A DNA stretch of 64,000 bases from contig NZ_MINO01000009.1 in assembly GCF_001757355.1 (NCBI RefSeq), positions 56,139 through 120,138 of the forward strand, in the 5' to 3' direction. Source of the stretch: Sphingobium phenoxybenzoativorans (GTDB lineage Bacteria; Pseudomonadota; Alphaproteobacteria; Sphingomonadales; Sphingomonadaceae). The translations under genes were made by a program, and so were the position numbers. The notes beneath the pieces were generated by a model. It had not been told where the DNA came from and did not search any database. It saw only the letters and a list, made by a program, of their open reading frames with translations. Of the stretch, positions 49,407-58,068 are shown one piece after another; position 1 is the first letter of the stretch, and every line of letters begins with the position of its first letter.

Positions 49407-49803
49407 TCTGGAAGCGCCGGTCAAGCCGCCCTTGCCAGACCATCAGAAGGGGAACGACGCCCAGTTCCATGATCAGGCCGAATATATGGCCCTCCGACGG
49501 CAGGCCATCGATCACCATCGACACCAGCCGCGCCAGCCCGCCGCAAATCACCAGGAAACAGAGCAGGCGAAAGCGCTCCGTCTTGATCTCGATATCCGGG
49601 ATACAGCGGGCAAAGCTGATCCCGATGGCGATCAATATCCCGCTCAGGTAGCGCAGGTGGCTGTCGAGGTCGATCGGCGGCGCTTCAATGCCCCTGAACC
49701 ACTCGGCCCCCAGGATCAGCCCGGCCATGCCCGCCGCGACCGGCACGACGCAGGCGATCGCAACCACGCTCTGAAGCAGCCGCTTTTCAGTGTGTGGTTT
49801 CAT
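49342..49803 (-). CDS. DUF4345 family membrane protein
   Basis: 153 residues, four predicted membrane spans (SVVAIACVVPVAAGMAGLIL, HLRYLSGILIAIGISFARCI, FRLLCFLVICGGLARLVSMV, IFGLIMELGVVPLLMVW). The RYLSGI...GGLARLVSM pattern fits DUF4345, of unknown function. SD GGCGGAGG before ATG. It overlaps the DUF2721 stop upstream by 17 bases and the amidase end downstream by 65 bases. Confidence 0.88.
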   Translation of the reverse strand: MKPHTEKRLLQSVVAIACVVPVAAGMAGLILGAEWFRGIEAPPIDLDSHLRYLSGILIAIGISFARCIPDIEIKTERFRLLCFLVICGGLARLVSMVIDGLPSEGHIFGLIMELGVVPLLMVWQGRLDRRFQTIVHPPRETPHPLLGKKKVSP

Positions 49804-50266
49804 CGGCCTCCGCCTCGTGGAACAGCACTTCGTTGCGGATGTGGATTGTCCGCGACGCCAGCGCGATCTCTATGATGAAGGTGCCGAAAGCCGTCGCCAG
49901 AAGCAACATCGCCGTGATGAACAGCAGGGCGATCGCGGTGCCCAGATGCGCGCCCATCAATTCCGATGCGAACAGCAGGATGACGACCAGGCACACGGCG
50001 CAGGCGCTGGCCACGGTCAGGAAAATGGCGGCGTTCACCACGGATATCCGGCGGTCGAGCACCCGGATCTCGCTCACCATCCTGTCATGCTCCCGCCCGC
50101 GCGTATGCAGGATGCGGTCCTCGATCACCCGCGCGCGGTCGATGACGCGCGCCAGCCGCCCGGTGCACACGTTCAGGAACGCCCCGATACCGGCAAGCAG
50201 GAACACCGGCGCCAGCGCAAGCTGAATGACCTGCGCCACCTGTGCCACTTGTGGTATCGGGATCAT
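49787..50266 (-). CDS. DUF2721 family membrane protein
   Basis: 159 residues. Three spans: one near 15-35 (LALAPVFLLAGIGAFLNVC) and a pair near 75-135 (VVNAAIFLTVASACAVCLVVILLFAS, GTAIALLFITAMLLLATAFGTFIIEI). The family block TGRLARVIDRARVIEDR and RVLDRRI between spans is typical of DUF2721. Function unknown. It is encoded 8 bases after the aminotransferase stop, so probably co-transcribed with it and with the DUF4345 gene. Confidence 0.88.
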   Translation of the reverse strand: MIPIPQVAQVAQVIQLALAPVFLLAGIGAFLNVCTGRLARVIDRARVIEDRILHTRGREHDRMVSEIRVLDRRISVVNAAIFLTVASACAVCLVVILLFASELMGAHLGTAIALLFITAMLLLATAFGTFIIEIALASRTIHIRNEVLFHEAEADETTH

Positions 50267-50274
50267 GGGGATGA

Positions 50275-51489
50275 TCAGCCCGCCAACGCCTTTCCGTCCG
50301 AAGTGTTGACGCCCATCGATTGCAGATAGCGCTTCACATTGCGCGCCGCCTGGCGAAGCCGCTGCTCATTCTCCACCATGGCGATGCGGACATAGCCCTC
50401 GCCATCCTCGCCATAACCGACGCCGGGCGCGACCGCGACCTTGGCATGGGTCAGGAGCTGCTTGGAAAATTCCAGGCTGCCCATATCCTTCAGCGCGGGC
50501 GGCAGGGGCGCCCATGCGAACATCGACGCTTTGGGCGCGGGAATGTCCCACCCGGCGCGGGCGAAGCTCTCCACCAGCACGTCGCGGCGCTTGTGATACA
50601 GTTCGCGGTTCTTCTGCACGATGTCCTGCGGGCCGTTGAGCGCCGCGCAGGCCGCCGCCTGGATCGGCGTGAACGCGCCATAATCGAGATAGGATTTCAC
50701 CCGGCTCATGGCCGCGATCAACTGCTTGTTGCCGACCGCGAAGCCGATGCGCCAGCCCGCCATCGAATAGGTCTTGCTGAGCGAGGTGAACTCGATCGCA
50801 ATGTCCTTCGCGCCCGGCACCTGCAGGATGGAGGGCGTTGGGTTGCCGTCATAATAGAGCTCGGAATAGGCAAGGTCGGACAGGACCCAGACCTTGTTCT
50901 CCTTCGCCCAGGCGACCAGCCGCTCGTAAAAGGCCAGGTCCACCGTCTCCGCCGTCGGGTTGGACGGATAGTTGACGACCAGGATCGACGGGCGCGGCAC
51001 GGTGAAGGCCATCGCCCGGTCGAGCGCGCGGAAATAATTCTCGTCCGGCGTCGTCGGCACCGACCGGATGGTCGCGCCCGCGATGATGAAGCCGAACATG
51101 TGGATCGGGTAGCTGGGGTTGGGCGCCAGCACGACGTCGCCGGGCGCGGTGATCGCGGTGGCGAGGCTGGCCAGCCCCTCCTTCGACCCCATGGTCACGA
51201 CGACCTCCGTCTCCGGGTCGACATCCACGCCGAAACGGCGGCCATAATAATTGGCCTGCGCCTTGCGCAGCCCCGGAATGCCCTTCGACTGGGAATAGCC
51301 ATGGGCGTTGGGCTTGCGCGCGACTTCCACCAGCTTGTCGATCACATGGTCGGGCGGCGGCAGGTCGGGATTGCCCATGCCGAGGTCGATAATGTCCTCG
51401 CCCGCCGCTCGCGCAGCCGCCCGCATGCCGTTGACTTCGGCGATGACGTAGGGGGGCAGGCGCTTCATGCGGTAAAATTCTTCGGACAT
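50275..51489 (-). CDS. Class I/II aminotransferase, AlaC / DapL-like
   Basis: 404 residues from ATG 51489. The signature FYRMKRLPPYVIAEVN with DIIDLGMGNPDLPPP is typical of alanine-forming or LL-DAP-type aminotransferases. NYPSNPTAETVDLAFYE and the PLP lysine in TSLSKTYSMAGWRIGF are visible. Because dapD shows this organism uses the succinylase lysine route, a pyruvate-alanine type transaminase is more likely than DapL. The substrate is not proven. First gene of a unit with the DUF2721 and DUF4345 genes. Confidence 0.9.
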   Translation of the reverse strand: MSEEFYRMKRLPPYVIAEVNGMRAAARAAGEDIIDLGMGNPDLPPPDHVIDKLVEVARKPNAHGYSQSKGIPGLRKAQANYYGRRFGVDVDPETEVVVTMGSKEGLASLATAITAPGDVVLAPNPSYPIHMFGFIIAGATIRSVPTTPDENYFRALDRAMAFTVPRPSILVVNYPSNPTAETVDLAFYERLVAWAKENKVWVLSDLAYSELYYDGNPTPSILQVPGAKDIAIEFTSLSKTYSMAGWRIGFAVGNKQLIAAMSRVKSYLDYGAFTPIQAAACAALNGPQDIVQKNRELYHKRRDVLVESFARAGWDIPAPKASMFAWAPLPPALKDMGSLEFSKQLLTHAKVAVAPGVGYGEDGEGYVRIAMVENEQRLRQAARNVKRYLQSMGVNTSDGKALAG

Positions 51490-51612
51490 TGTCTCTCTCG
51501 ATCTCTCCATGAATGGAACGGAAGTTGCGACGCCGCTTTATGTGACGGCAAACGGCCTATATACCGGGGGAGGACTCCTTGCCAGAGGGACGGGAGAACA
51601 GGGGAGACGATT

Positions 51613-53376
51613 ATGGCGCAAGGTGACGGCGAAACCCTGGAACTCCCCTCTCTCGACCAGATGCAGCATTGGACCAGGGTGATCGGCCGGGCGCAGCAGA
51701 TGATGCTGGAACGCGCCAGCCAGGCGGTTTCGGACGCCCCGGCGCATGTGCCCGGCTATCCCATGCCCTTCGATCCGCAGACGGTTGCGGCCATACAATC
51801 GGAATTCGCCAATGAGGGCATGGCCCTGTGGCAGCGCTTTCTGGACAGCGGCGGCCTGATGGCGAAGGAGCCGGCGCCCGCCCCGGCGGACAGCATCGCC
51901 GCGCGCAAGGACAGGCGGTTTTCCGATCCCGCCTGGGCGAAGCATCCGCTGTTCGACCTCATCCGCCAAAGCTACCTGCTGGCGTCGGATTATCTGCTGC
52001 GCCTGTCGGACGCCGTGGATGGCGTCGATCCCAAGCAGAAGGCGCAACTGCGCTTCGCGACGCAGGGGTTGGTCGACGCCATGTCGCCCAGCAATTTTCC
52101 GCTGACCAATCCCAAGGTGCTGGACAAGACGCTGGAGACGGGCGGCGAAAATCTGCTCAAGGGCCTGAAGCATATGCTGGCCGACATGGAAAAGGGCCAG
52201 CTTACCCACACTGACGGCTCCCTGTTCGAACTTGGCCGCAATGTCGCGTCCACGCCGGGCAAGGTCATCAAGGAAACGCCGCTCTACCAGCTCATCCATT
52301 ATGCGCCGACGACCGACAAGGTGCTTGAAACGCCGCTGGTCATCTTCCCCCCCTGGATCAACCGCTTCTACATCCTCGATCTCTCGCCGGAAAAAAGCTT
52401 CGTCCGCTGGGCGGTGGAGCAGGGGATCAGCGTGTTCATCGTGTCGTGGAAGTCGGCGGACGCGACGATGAAGGATGTCATCTGGGACGATTACATCCTG
52501 AAGGGCCAGATCGACGCCATCGATACGGTGCGCGACCTGCTGGACGTGGAGAGCGTCCATACCGTCGGATATTGCGTCGCGGGGACGACCCTTGCCGCCA
52601 CGTTGGCGCTGCTCGCCGCGCGGGGTGAGGAGGCGAAGGTCAAGAGCGCCACCTATTTCACGGCCCAGGTCGATTTCAGCAAGGCGGGCGACCTGACCCT
52701 GTTCGTGGACGACGAGCAACTGAAGCTCGTCGATCAACTGGCGTCGCCCGGCTATCTCGACGGGCGCTATATGGCGGCGACCTTCAACCTGCTGCGCGGC
52801 CGCGACCTCATCTGGAACTATGTGATCAACAATTATCTGCTGGGTCAGGACTATCCGCCGTTCGACCTGCTGTTCTGGAATGGCGACACCACCAACCTGC
52901 CCGCGAAATGGCACAAGGCCTATCTTGCGGATCTGTATCGCGACAACAAGCTGGCGGTTCCGGGCGGCATAACCGTCGATGGCACGCCGATCGATCTGCA
53001 CCGGGTCAAGACGCCATCCTATATTCAGGCGGGGCAGGAGGATCATATCGCCCCGGTCTCCAGCGTCTGGAAACTGACCGAGCATTTCTCCGGTCCGCTG
53101 CGCTTCGTGCTGGCGGGGTCGGGTCATATCGCCGGGGTGATCAATCCGCCGTCGCTGGGCAAATATCAATATTGGACCAATGACGCGCCGGTGGCGACGC
53201 TGGACGATTTTGTTGCGGGTGCGAAAGAAACCAAGGGCAGTTGGTGGCCGGACTGGCTGGCGTGGATTGAGGACATGACCCCGGCGAAGGTTCCCGCAAA
53301 GGGCGCGAGAAAGCCGGGCAAGGGCAAGCTGAAGGCGCTGGAGGATGCCCCCGGGAGCTATGTCAAGACGCGGTAA
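51613..53376 (+). CDS. phaC: Class I poly(R)-hydroxyalkanoate synthase
   Basis: 587 residues from ATG 51613 (GGGGAGACG upstream); a long frame upstream is antisense to the aminotransferase and not used. It polymerises (R)-3-hydroxyacyl-CoA into PHA granules. The lipase-box-like VGYCVAGTT holds catalytic C321; D477 in QAGQEDHIAPV and H505 in GSGHIAGVINPP complete the triad. The N-terminal 200 residues are the variable PhaC domain (NFPLTNPKVLDKTLETGGENLLKG). It precedes the phasin gene, which has its own promoter. Confidence 0.97.
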   Translation: MAQGDGETLELPSLDQMQHWTRVIGRAQQMMLERASQAVSDAPAHVPGYPMPFDPQTVAAIQSEFANEGMALWQRFLDSGGLMAKEPAPAPADSIAARKDRRFSDPAWAKHPLFDLIRQSYLLASDYLLRLSDAVDGVDPKQKAQLRFATQGLVDAMSPSNFPLTNPKVLDKTLETGGENLLKGLKHMLADMEKGQLTHTDGSLFELGRNVASTPGKVIKETPLYQLIHYAPTTDKVLETPLVIFPPWINRFYILDLSPEKSFVRWAVEQGISVFIVSWKSADATMKDVIWDDYILKGQIDAIDTVRDLLDVESVHTVGYCVAGTTLAATLALLAARGEEAKVKSATYFTAQVDFSKAGDLTLFVDDEQLKLVDQLASPGYLDGRYMAATFNLLRGRDLIWNYVINNYLLGQDYPPFDLLFWNGDTTNLPAKWHKAYLADLYRDNKLAVPGGITVDGTPIDLHRVKTPSYIQAGQEDHIAPVSSVWKLTEHFSGPLRFVLAGSGHIAGVINPPSLGKYQYWTNDAPVATLDDFVAGAKETKGSWWPDWLAWIEDMTPAKVPAKGARKPGKGKLKALEDAPGSYVKTR

Positions 53377-53415
53377 AATCCCCTTTCCATAACCGCTTGC
53401 AGGGCTCGCCGCGCA

Positions 53416-53433
53416 TTTTGCTGCACTGCACAA
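53416..53433 (+). promoter_or_regulatory. PhaR-type operator, copy 1
   Basis: TTTTGCTGCACTGCACAA, the TGC-rich motif class bound by the PHA repressor PhaR. An inverted relative is at 53466-53482, and the two bracket the phasin promoter. Confidence 0.65.
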
Positions 53434-53439
53434 TAAAGA

Positions 53440-53468
53440 CTTGCATTAACCCTACGACTCGGCTATTG
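53440..53468 (+). promoter_or_regulatory. Phasin promoter
   Basis: CTTGCA, 17 bases, CTATTG: close to the alphaproteobacterial consensus CTTGAC-N17-CTATAT. The -10 overlaps the second operator. Confidence 0.65.
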
Positions 53469-53482
53469 TGCAACGCAACAAA
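53466..53482 (-). promoter_or_regulatory. PhaR-type operator, copy 2 (inverted)
   Basis: TTGTGCAACGCAACAAA, the reverse complement of TTTGTTGCGTTGCACAA, which matches the motif at 53416-53433 in opposite orientation. Confidence 0.65.
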
Positions 53483-53495
53483 GGTGAGGACCGTC

Positions 53496-54341
53496 GTGGC
53501 CAAGCAACCGAAAAGCTCCAAACCTGGTCCCGTCGCCAAGCGCGCGGCCAAGGCGCCTATCGTCAAGCCGCGGGTCAGCGTTGCGCGCAAACAGGCTGTC
53601 GCCGCGTCCGCCGCTGCGCCTGAACCTGCTGTATTGACCGCGACGCAGGCGTTGAACGCCGCCGCCGCCGCGACGGGTGAGGCGGTCACGCCGGCGCCCA
53701 AGCCCAAAAGGACCTATACTCGGAAGGTCGTTCCCGTTCCTGCCGTGGCGAAGGCTGCGCCGGAACCCAAGATTGCTGCACCGACGGACATTCCCGCCGT
53801 GGCGGCGCCACTCCAGGAAGAAAAGACCCCGGAACCGGTCGTAGAAGCCGCTCTGGTGCAAGCAGAAGGAAATGCGATGATGACGGACGTTATTGAAACG
53901 ACGAAGAAGATCACCGACGAAGCGAAGGCGAAGCTTGAGAGCGCATTCGCCGAATTCAACCAGAAGGCGAAGGCCGGCGTTGAAAAGTCGACCAAGGCGC
54001 TCGGTGAACTGAGCGACATCACCAAGGGCAATGTCGAAGCGTTCGTCGAATCCGGCAAGATCGCTGCGAAGGGTGTCGAGGCGATGGGCCAGGACGCCGC
54101 CGAATATGGCCGCAAGAGCTTCGAGAAGGCCACCGCGACGATGAAGAGCTTTGCTTCCGTCAAGTCGCCGACCGAATTCTTCCAGCTTCAGAGCGAACTG
54201 CTGTCGACCACTTTCGACGCCTTCGCCAAGGAAACCGCGAAGAACAGCGAAGCCATGCTGAAGCTGGCCGGCGACGTCGCCCAGCCGATCAGCACGCGCG
54301 TTTCGCTCGTCACTGAAAAGGTGAAGTCGCTCGCGGCCTGA
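53496..54341 (+). CDS. Phasin family PHA-granule protein
   Basis: About 281 residues from GTG 53496, with AAGGTGAGG seven bases upstream; a start 33 codons earlier would run through the operators and promoter and is rejected. The N-terminal 125 residues are Ala/Pro/Lys-rich and disordered (KSSKPGPVAKRAAKAP, PKPKRTYTRKVVP). The C-terminal 155 residues are the helical phasin domain (TKKITDEAKAKLESAFAEFNQKAKAG, SPTEFFQLQSELLSTTFDAFAKE). It coats PHA granules. Expression is probably PhaR-controlled, and a strong terminator follows. Confidence 0.92.
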   Translation: MAKQPKSSKPGPVAKRAAKAPIVKPRVSVARKQAVAASAAAPEPAVLTATQALNAAAAATGEAVTPAPKPKRTYTRKVVPVPAVAKAAPEPKIAAPTDIPAVAAPLQEEKTPEPVVEAALVQAEGNAMMTDVIETTKKITDEAKAKLESAFAEFNQKAKAGVEKSTKALGELSDITKGNVEAFVESGKIAAKGVEAMGQDAAEYGRKSFEKATATMKSFASVKSPTEFFQLQSELLSTTFDAFAKETAKNSEAMLKLAGDVAQPISTRVSLVTEKVKSLAA

Positions 54342-54365
54342 TCGCAGGACTTTACAGTATTGACG

Positions 54366-54404
54366 AAGGGGCGGCCTCCCGGCGACGGGACGGCCGCCCC
54401 TTTT
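54366..54404 (+). terminator. Rho-independent terminator of the phasin gene
   Basis: AAGGGGCGGCC and GGCCGCCCCTT pair over 11 bases around a 15-base loop and end in TTTT. Confidence 0.85.
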
Positions 54405-54520
54405 GTGTCCGGTGCGTTCCGAACCGGCACGACTATACGGGAAATGGGTCTGATTAAGCGGGTGAAATGCGTGCGCTGCCTCTTGCGCCTCACCCATGAC
54501 TTGCCATATTCTTGTCCGGC

Positions 54521-54892
54521 ATGAACAGCATTGGCATCAATAACGGCCGCTTCGCGATGATGGCGGAGCGCAAGGACGACGAAGATGGCGCGGGCGGTCC
54601 CGGCGTCGGCATCGCCACGCGCACCCGCGCCCGCACCAAGAAGCCGTCGCTCTACAAGGTGTTGATGCTGAACGACGATTACACGCCGATGGAATTTGTC
54701 GTGCATGTCCTGCAGCAGTTTTTCCGCATGGATATGGAGGAGGCGACCCGCGTCATGCTTCACGTCCATCAGCGCGGCGTCGGCGTCTGCGGCATCTTCA
54801 GCTATGAGGTCGCGGAGACGAAGGTGAACCAGGTGATGGACTTCGCCCGGCAGAACCAGCATCCCCTGCAGTGCACGCTGGAAAAGGCGTAA
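54521..54892 (+). CDS. clpS: ClpS, adaptor of the ClpAP protease
   Basis: 123 residues from ATG 54521 (a TTG three codons earlier and an ATG twelve codons later are alternatives). It brings N-degron substrates to ClpA. The core is typical: [26 protein letters not shown], then [31 protein letters not shown]. The substrate-pocket residues NDDYT and the VHQRG loop are intact. The first 40 residues are a flexible basic and acidic extension. clpA is not in the window. Confidence 0.95.
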   Translation: MNSIGINNGRFAMMAERKDDEDGAGGPGVGIATRTRARTKKPSLYKVLMLNDDYTPMEFVVHVLQQFFRMDMEEATRVMLHVHQRGVGVCGIFSYEVAETKVNQVMDFARQNQHPLQCTLEKA

Positions 54893-55060
54893 ACGGGCCG
54901 GCGTTCGATCCGTCATCCTGACGAAAGTCGGGATCCCTTCTGAGCTGCATCGCCAAAACTATCGAATGGATGCTGATATTCATCAGCACGGAGATGGCAT
55001 CGCCGGTCACGCTACCGCCTTCGGCCCAGAGCCTGTCCTGATCGGCTACAGATACAGCCT

Positions 55061-55090
55061 GTTCCTGCGAAAGCAGGAACCCAGTCCCGC
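55061..55090. repeat. Partial palindromic repeat R1
   Basis: GTTCCTGCGAAAGCAGGAAC plus CCAGTCCCGC. The second arm is decayed (GAACTCCTGCCTGTGCAG). Confidence 0.7.
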
Positions 55091-55240
55091 CATCTGCACT
55101 GAACTCCTGCCTGTGCAGACGGAAGCGCGCACCCGTCCGCACAGGCAAAGGCTGACCTTCCCTCCCTTTTCGCACAGGTCACATACGAGTCATTGATCGC
55201 GGGCACATAGGCCCCTGCATCGCCAGCAGGAGGGCCGTTC

Positions 55241-55294
55241 ATGGACCCTATACAACCGGAGCGCTTTGGAAAACCCGCTACGCCCGGTCCCTGA
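55241..55294 (+). CDS. Possible 17-residue ORF
   Basis: AGGAGGG ends six bases before the ATG. The product is MDPIQPERFGKPATPGP. It has no hydrophobic or cationic character that suggests a role. Support is only the strong ribosome site; it may be chance. Confidence 0.2.
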   Translation: MDPIQPERFGKPATPGP

Positions 55295-55350
55295 CACCTA
55301 TGTTGCTGCGCTGTGAATGGATGCGGCCCGCCCGGACGGCAGAGCGGGGA

Positions 55351-55596
55351 TTACCAGAAGACCGTCGCCACAATCACGGCCGCCATGCTGGACAGATAGG
55401 CGAGGGCCTCGGTGACGAGCTGGCGCAGCGGATAGCGGGATTCCCCAACAGTGAAATCCGGGTCGCTTTCGATCCATGCGATGGCGCGGTCATTATAGTC
55501 GCGCCAGCTCTCGCCGATGCGCGGTTCCAGGCCGTCAACGGTGACGACGGGGCCGTCTTGCAGGTCGATCAGGTCGGGAAATGTCATGATCGTCAC
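55351..55596 (-). CDS. Small hypothetical protein with a C-terminal membrane anchor
   Basis: 81 residues from GTG 55596 (GGGGGAG seven bases upstream; an ATG three codons later is the alternative). TFPDLIDLQDGPVVTVDGLEPRIGESWRDYNDRAIAWIESDPDF is acidic. The tail LVTEALAYLSSMAAVIVATVFW is a hydrophobic span. No family recognised. It is divergent from the small gene at 55765. Confidence 0.6.
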   Translation of the reverse strand: MTIMTFPDLIDLQDGPVVTVDGLEPRIGESWRDYNDRAIAWIESDPDFTVGESRYPLRQLVTEALAYLSSMAAVIVATVFW

Positions 55597-55764
55597 GGTG
55601 CCACTCCCCCTTTTCTGCAAGATTTCACAAATGTAGCGCGTCTCTGAAGGAAAGTCGCGAACGAAATGCATTTTCTCTTGCAAAATTTTCCGACTCGCAT
55701 CGCCCCTCCTTGGACCGGCGGTCACGCCATTGTGCTTTCCGGTGATCGGCGGCATTCTGCGGCC

Positions 55765-55968
55765 ATGCGCACGACATTCGATCAGGCTTCCGTCCGGCTC
55801 TATTTTCTCGACGATGGCGGGGAGGGCGGCTCTGCCTCCACGCTATTCTACGGACCGTTGGGCGAGGCGCTGGAGATCGCCGCGCAACAGCCGGAGGAGG
55901 TGCAGGCCGGTCTCTATCTGGCGACGGAAAATGACGTGGTGGCCTTTCTCGACCTGACCGGAGGATGA
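55765..55968 (+). CDS. Small hypothetical protein (67 aa)
   Basis: ATG 55765. RTTFDQASVRLYFLDDGGEGGSASTLFYGPLGEALEIAAQQPEEVQAGLYLATENDVVAFLDLTGG: a compact acidic alpha/beta domain with alternating strands and one helix. It may be a small sphingomonad-type hypothetical; not matched to a named family. It lies upstream of the histidine kinase with about 150 bases between. Confidence 0.6.
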   Translation: MRTTFDQASVRLYFLDDGGEGGSASTLFYGPLGEALEIAAQQPEEVQAGLYLATENDVVAFLDLTGG

Positions 55969-56116
55969 CGGGACGGCTGCAGGGCGCGCGCGGAGGGCGG
56001 AACATCGCCGTCCATGCCCCCGCAAACCGGCATATATCTTATCCAGGTTAAGGTCTGGATGATCCGCATACGAATAGGCTTCCCCTTTGGCATTTTCTTG
56101 CCTTAAGGATCGGGTG

Positions 56117-57628
56117 ATGAAGGCCCCGACACTGTTACCCTTGGACAAGGACAAGCATTTCGGGCGGCTTGTCATCATTTTCGTCAGCGTCGGATTCATC
56201 GCCATTTTCGCCGCCGGGCTGGCGGCGGCGTTCGCCGTGCAGCGCAATGGCGAACATACCGCCTGGCTCATCCACACCTATGACGTCGAACGCGCCATCG
56301 GCCGCGTGGATTCAGCAGTGCAGAGCATGCGTTTCGCCCGGCGCGGCTATCTGCTGGATCGCCGCCCGGCCATCCGGGAGGATTATGCCGAGGCGCGGGG
56401 GGATCTGCAGCGGGCGATTGATCGCGTCGCTGAACTGACCCGCGACAACGCCATGCAGCAACGGCTCATCCCGCAAGTCCGCGCGCTCGCGCGGGAGATG
56501 GATGCCATGCTGCTGTTCACCATGGCGGAGGCGGATGCCGGGCGGATGACGGGCATCGGCCGGCGGGCGGGCGATGCCGGTTCCGCCGACGTGTCGTCGC
56601 GGATTCAAAAAGCGACCGCCGCGATGCTTGCCGAGGAGCAGAGATTGCTGGGTCAGCGCGTGCGGGCGCAGCAATCGAGCATCACGTTGTTCTATTGGGC
56701 GCTCGGCCTGGGCGGCATATTGCTTTTCTTTGTGGCGATCGGGTCGGTGGCGACGATCCGCCATTATACCTCCGGCCTCATGCGCTCCCGCAACCAACTG
56801 CGCGTGCTGAACGAGGATCTGGAGGGGGCGGTGCGCGTCCGCACGATCGACCTCCAGCGCGCCAATGATGAAATCCAGCGCTTCGCCTATATCGTGTCGC
56901 ACGATCTGCGCTCGCCGCTGGTCAACGTCATGGGTTTCACGGCGGAACTGGACGCGGCCACCCATTCGCTCCGCGCGCTGATCGACCGGGCGGAGGCCGA
57001 AGCGCCCGCCATTGTGACGGAGGAAGCCCGCCTCGCCGCGCGGGAGGACTTGCCCGAAGCCATCGGCTTCATCCGCACATCGACGCAGAAGATGGATCGC
57101 CTGATCAACGCGATCCTGCGCCTGTCCCGCGAGGGCCGCCGCACGATCGCGCCCGAGACGCTGGACATGGTGGGCATGTTCCAGGGCGTCGCCGACACGT
57201 TGCGCCACCGGACGGAGGAAGTCGGCGCGACCATCAGGATCGCCGATGATCTGCCGCCGATGGTCAGCGACCGTCTGGCCGTGGAGCAGATCGCATCCAA
57301 CCTTGTCGAAAACGCCGTGAAATATCTGCGCCGGGACAGGCCGGGCATAATAGAAGTCACAGGGCAGCGGCGCGGCCTTCGCGTCTTATACCAGATTAAG
57401 GACAATGGCCGGGGAATTGATCCAAAGGACCATGAACGGGTGTTCGATCTGTTCCGCCGGTCGGGGGAGCAGGATCAGCCGGGCGAGGGGATCGGACTGG
57501 CGCATGTTCGCGCTTTGGCCTATCGCCTCGGCGGAACCATAACCGTCGCCTCGCAACTGGGGGAAGGCGCGGTGTTTGAAGTCAATCTGCCGGCGGTATT
57601 CGCCGGCGCCGGGGAGAAAGACAGATGA
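56117..57628 (+). CDS. CHASE3-domain sensor histidine kinase
   Basis: 503 residues from ATG 56117 (AAGGA upstream). Two membrane spans (LVIIFVSVGFIAIFAAGLAAA near 20-40; FYWALGLGGILLFFVAIGSVA near 195-215) bracket a periplasmic four-helix CHASE3 sensor. A HisKA domain follows with phospho-H262 in AYIVSHDLRSPLVNVMGF, then HATPase_c with N box ASNLVENAVKYL, G1 KDNGRGIDP and G2 GEGIGLAHV. It resembles the phytochrome-type kinases that pair with single-domain regulators. It overlaps the next gene by ATGA. Confidence 0.93.
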   Translation: MKAPTLLPLDKDKHFGRLVIIFVSVGFIAIFAAGLAAAFAVQRNGEHTAWLIHTYDVERAIGRVDSAVQSMRFARRGYLLDRRPAIREDYAEARGDLQRAIDRVAELTRDNAMQQRLIPQVRALAREMDAMLLFTMAEADAGRMTGIGRRAGDAGSADVSSRIQKATAAMLAEEQRLLGQRVRAQQSSITLFYWALGLGGILLFFVAIGSVATIRHYTSGLMRSRNQLRVLNEDLEGAVRVRTIDLQRANDEIQRFAYIVSHDLRSPLVNVMGFTAELDAATHSLRALIDRAEAEAPAIVTEEARLAAREDLPEAIGFIRTSTQKMDRLINAILRLSREGRRTIAPETLDMVGMFQGVADTLRHRTEEVGATIRIADDLPPMVSDRLAVEQIASNLVENAVKYLRRDRPGIIEVTGQRRGLRVLYQIKDNGRGIDPKDHERVFDLFRRSGEQDQPGEGIGLAHVRALAYRLGGTITVASQLGEGAVFEVNLPAVFAGAGEKDR

Positions 57629-58068
57629 ACGGTCAACAGCCGGTCAACATCGTGATGATCGAGGATGATGAGGGTCACGCCCGCCTCATCGAGAAGAATA
57701 TTCGCCGCGCGGGCATCTCCAACGCGATCCGCCATTTCGTGGACGGCACCTCCGCGCTCAAATATCTGTATGAGGATAGCAGCGGCCCCGCACTGAACGG
57801 CCCGGCGCTGATCCTGCTCGACCTCAACCTGCCCGACATGAGCGGCACGGACATCCTGGCGAAGATCAAGGGCGAAGGCCCGTTGAAGCGCACGCCCGTC
57901 GTCGTCCTCACCACCACGGACGACAAGATCGAAATCCAGCGCTGCTACGATCTGGGCTGCAACGTCTACATTACCAAGCCCGTGAATTATGAAAGCTTCG
58001 CCGATGCGATCAAGCAGCTCGGCCTGTTCCTTTCGGTCATTCAGGTGCCGGATCTCGATTCCGATTAA
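57625..58068 (+). CDS. Single-domain response regulator
   Basis: 147 residues, only a receiver domain (Rcp1-like). Acidic pocket D14/D15 in IEDDEG, phospho-D66 in LILLDLNLPDMSG, Thr and Lys of the switch in VVLTTTDDK and ITKPVNY. With no output domain it probably relays phosphate to another kinase or regulator. It overlaps the kinase start by ATGA and the next gene by TAATG. Confidence 0.94.
   Translation: MNGQQPVNIVMIEDDEGHARLIEKNIRRAGISNAIRHFVDGTSALKYLYEDSSGPALNGPALILLDLNLPDMSGTDILAKIKGEGPLKRTPVVVLTTTDDKIEIQRCYDLGCNVYITKPVNYESFADAIKQLGLFLSVIQVPDLDSD

Larger units (their letters stand above)
54893..55350. other. Intergenic stretch after clpS
   Basis: About 460 bases. It holds one arm of repeat R2 (54912-54937), a partial R1 (55061-55090), and an 18-codon ORF with a good SD (55241-55294). 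No terminator with a T run and no RNA gene were recognised. Confidence 0.7.

Noticed and set aside
50275..51489. DapL (LL-diaminopimelate aminotransferase) as a complete lysine shortcut
   Set aside because: dapD in the same window shows the succinylase route, and DapL-like sequence alone does not separate DapL from alanine-type transaminases.
53397..53495. Phasin start upstream of GTG 53496
   Set aside because: This stretch contains the promoter and both operators, so it cannot all be translated.
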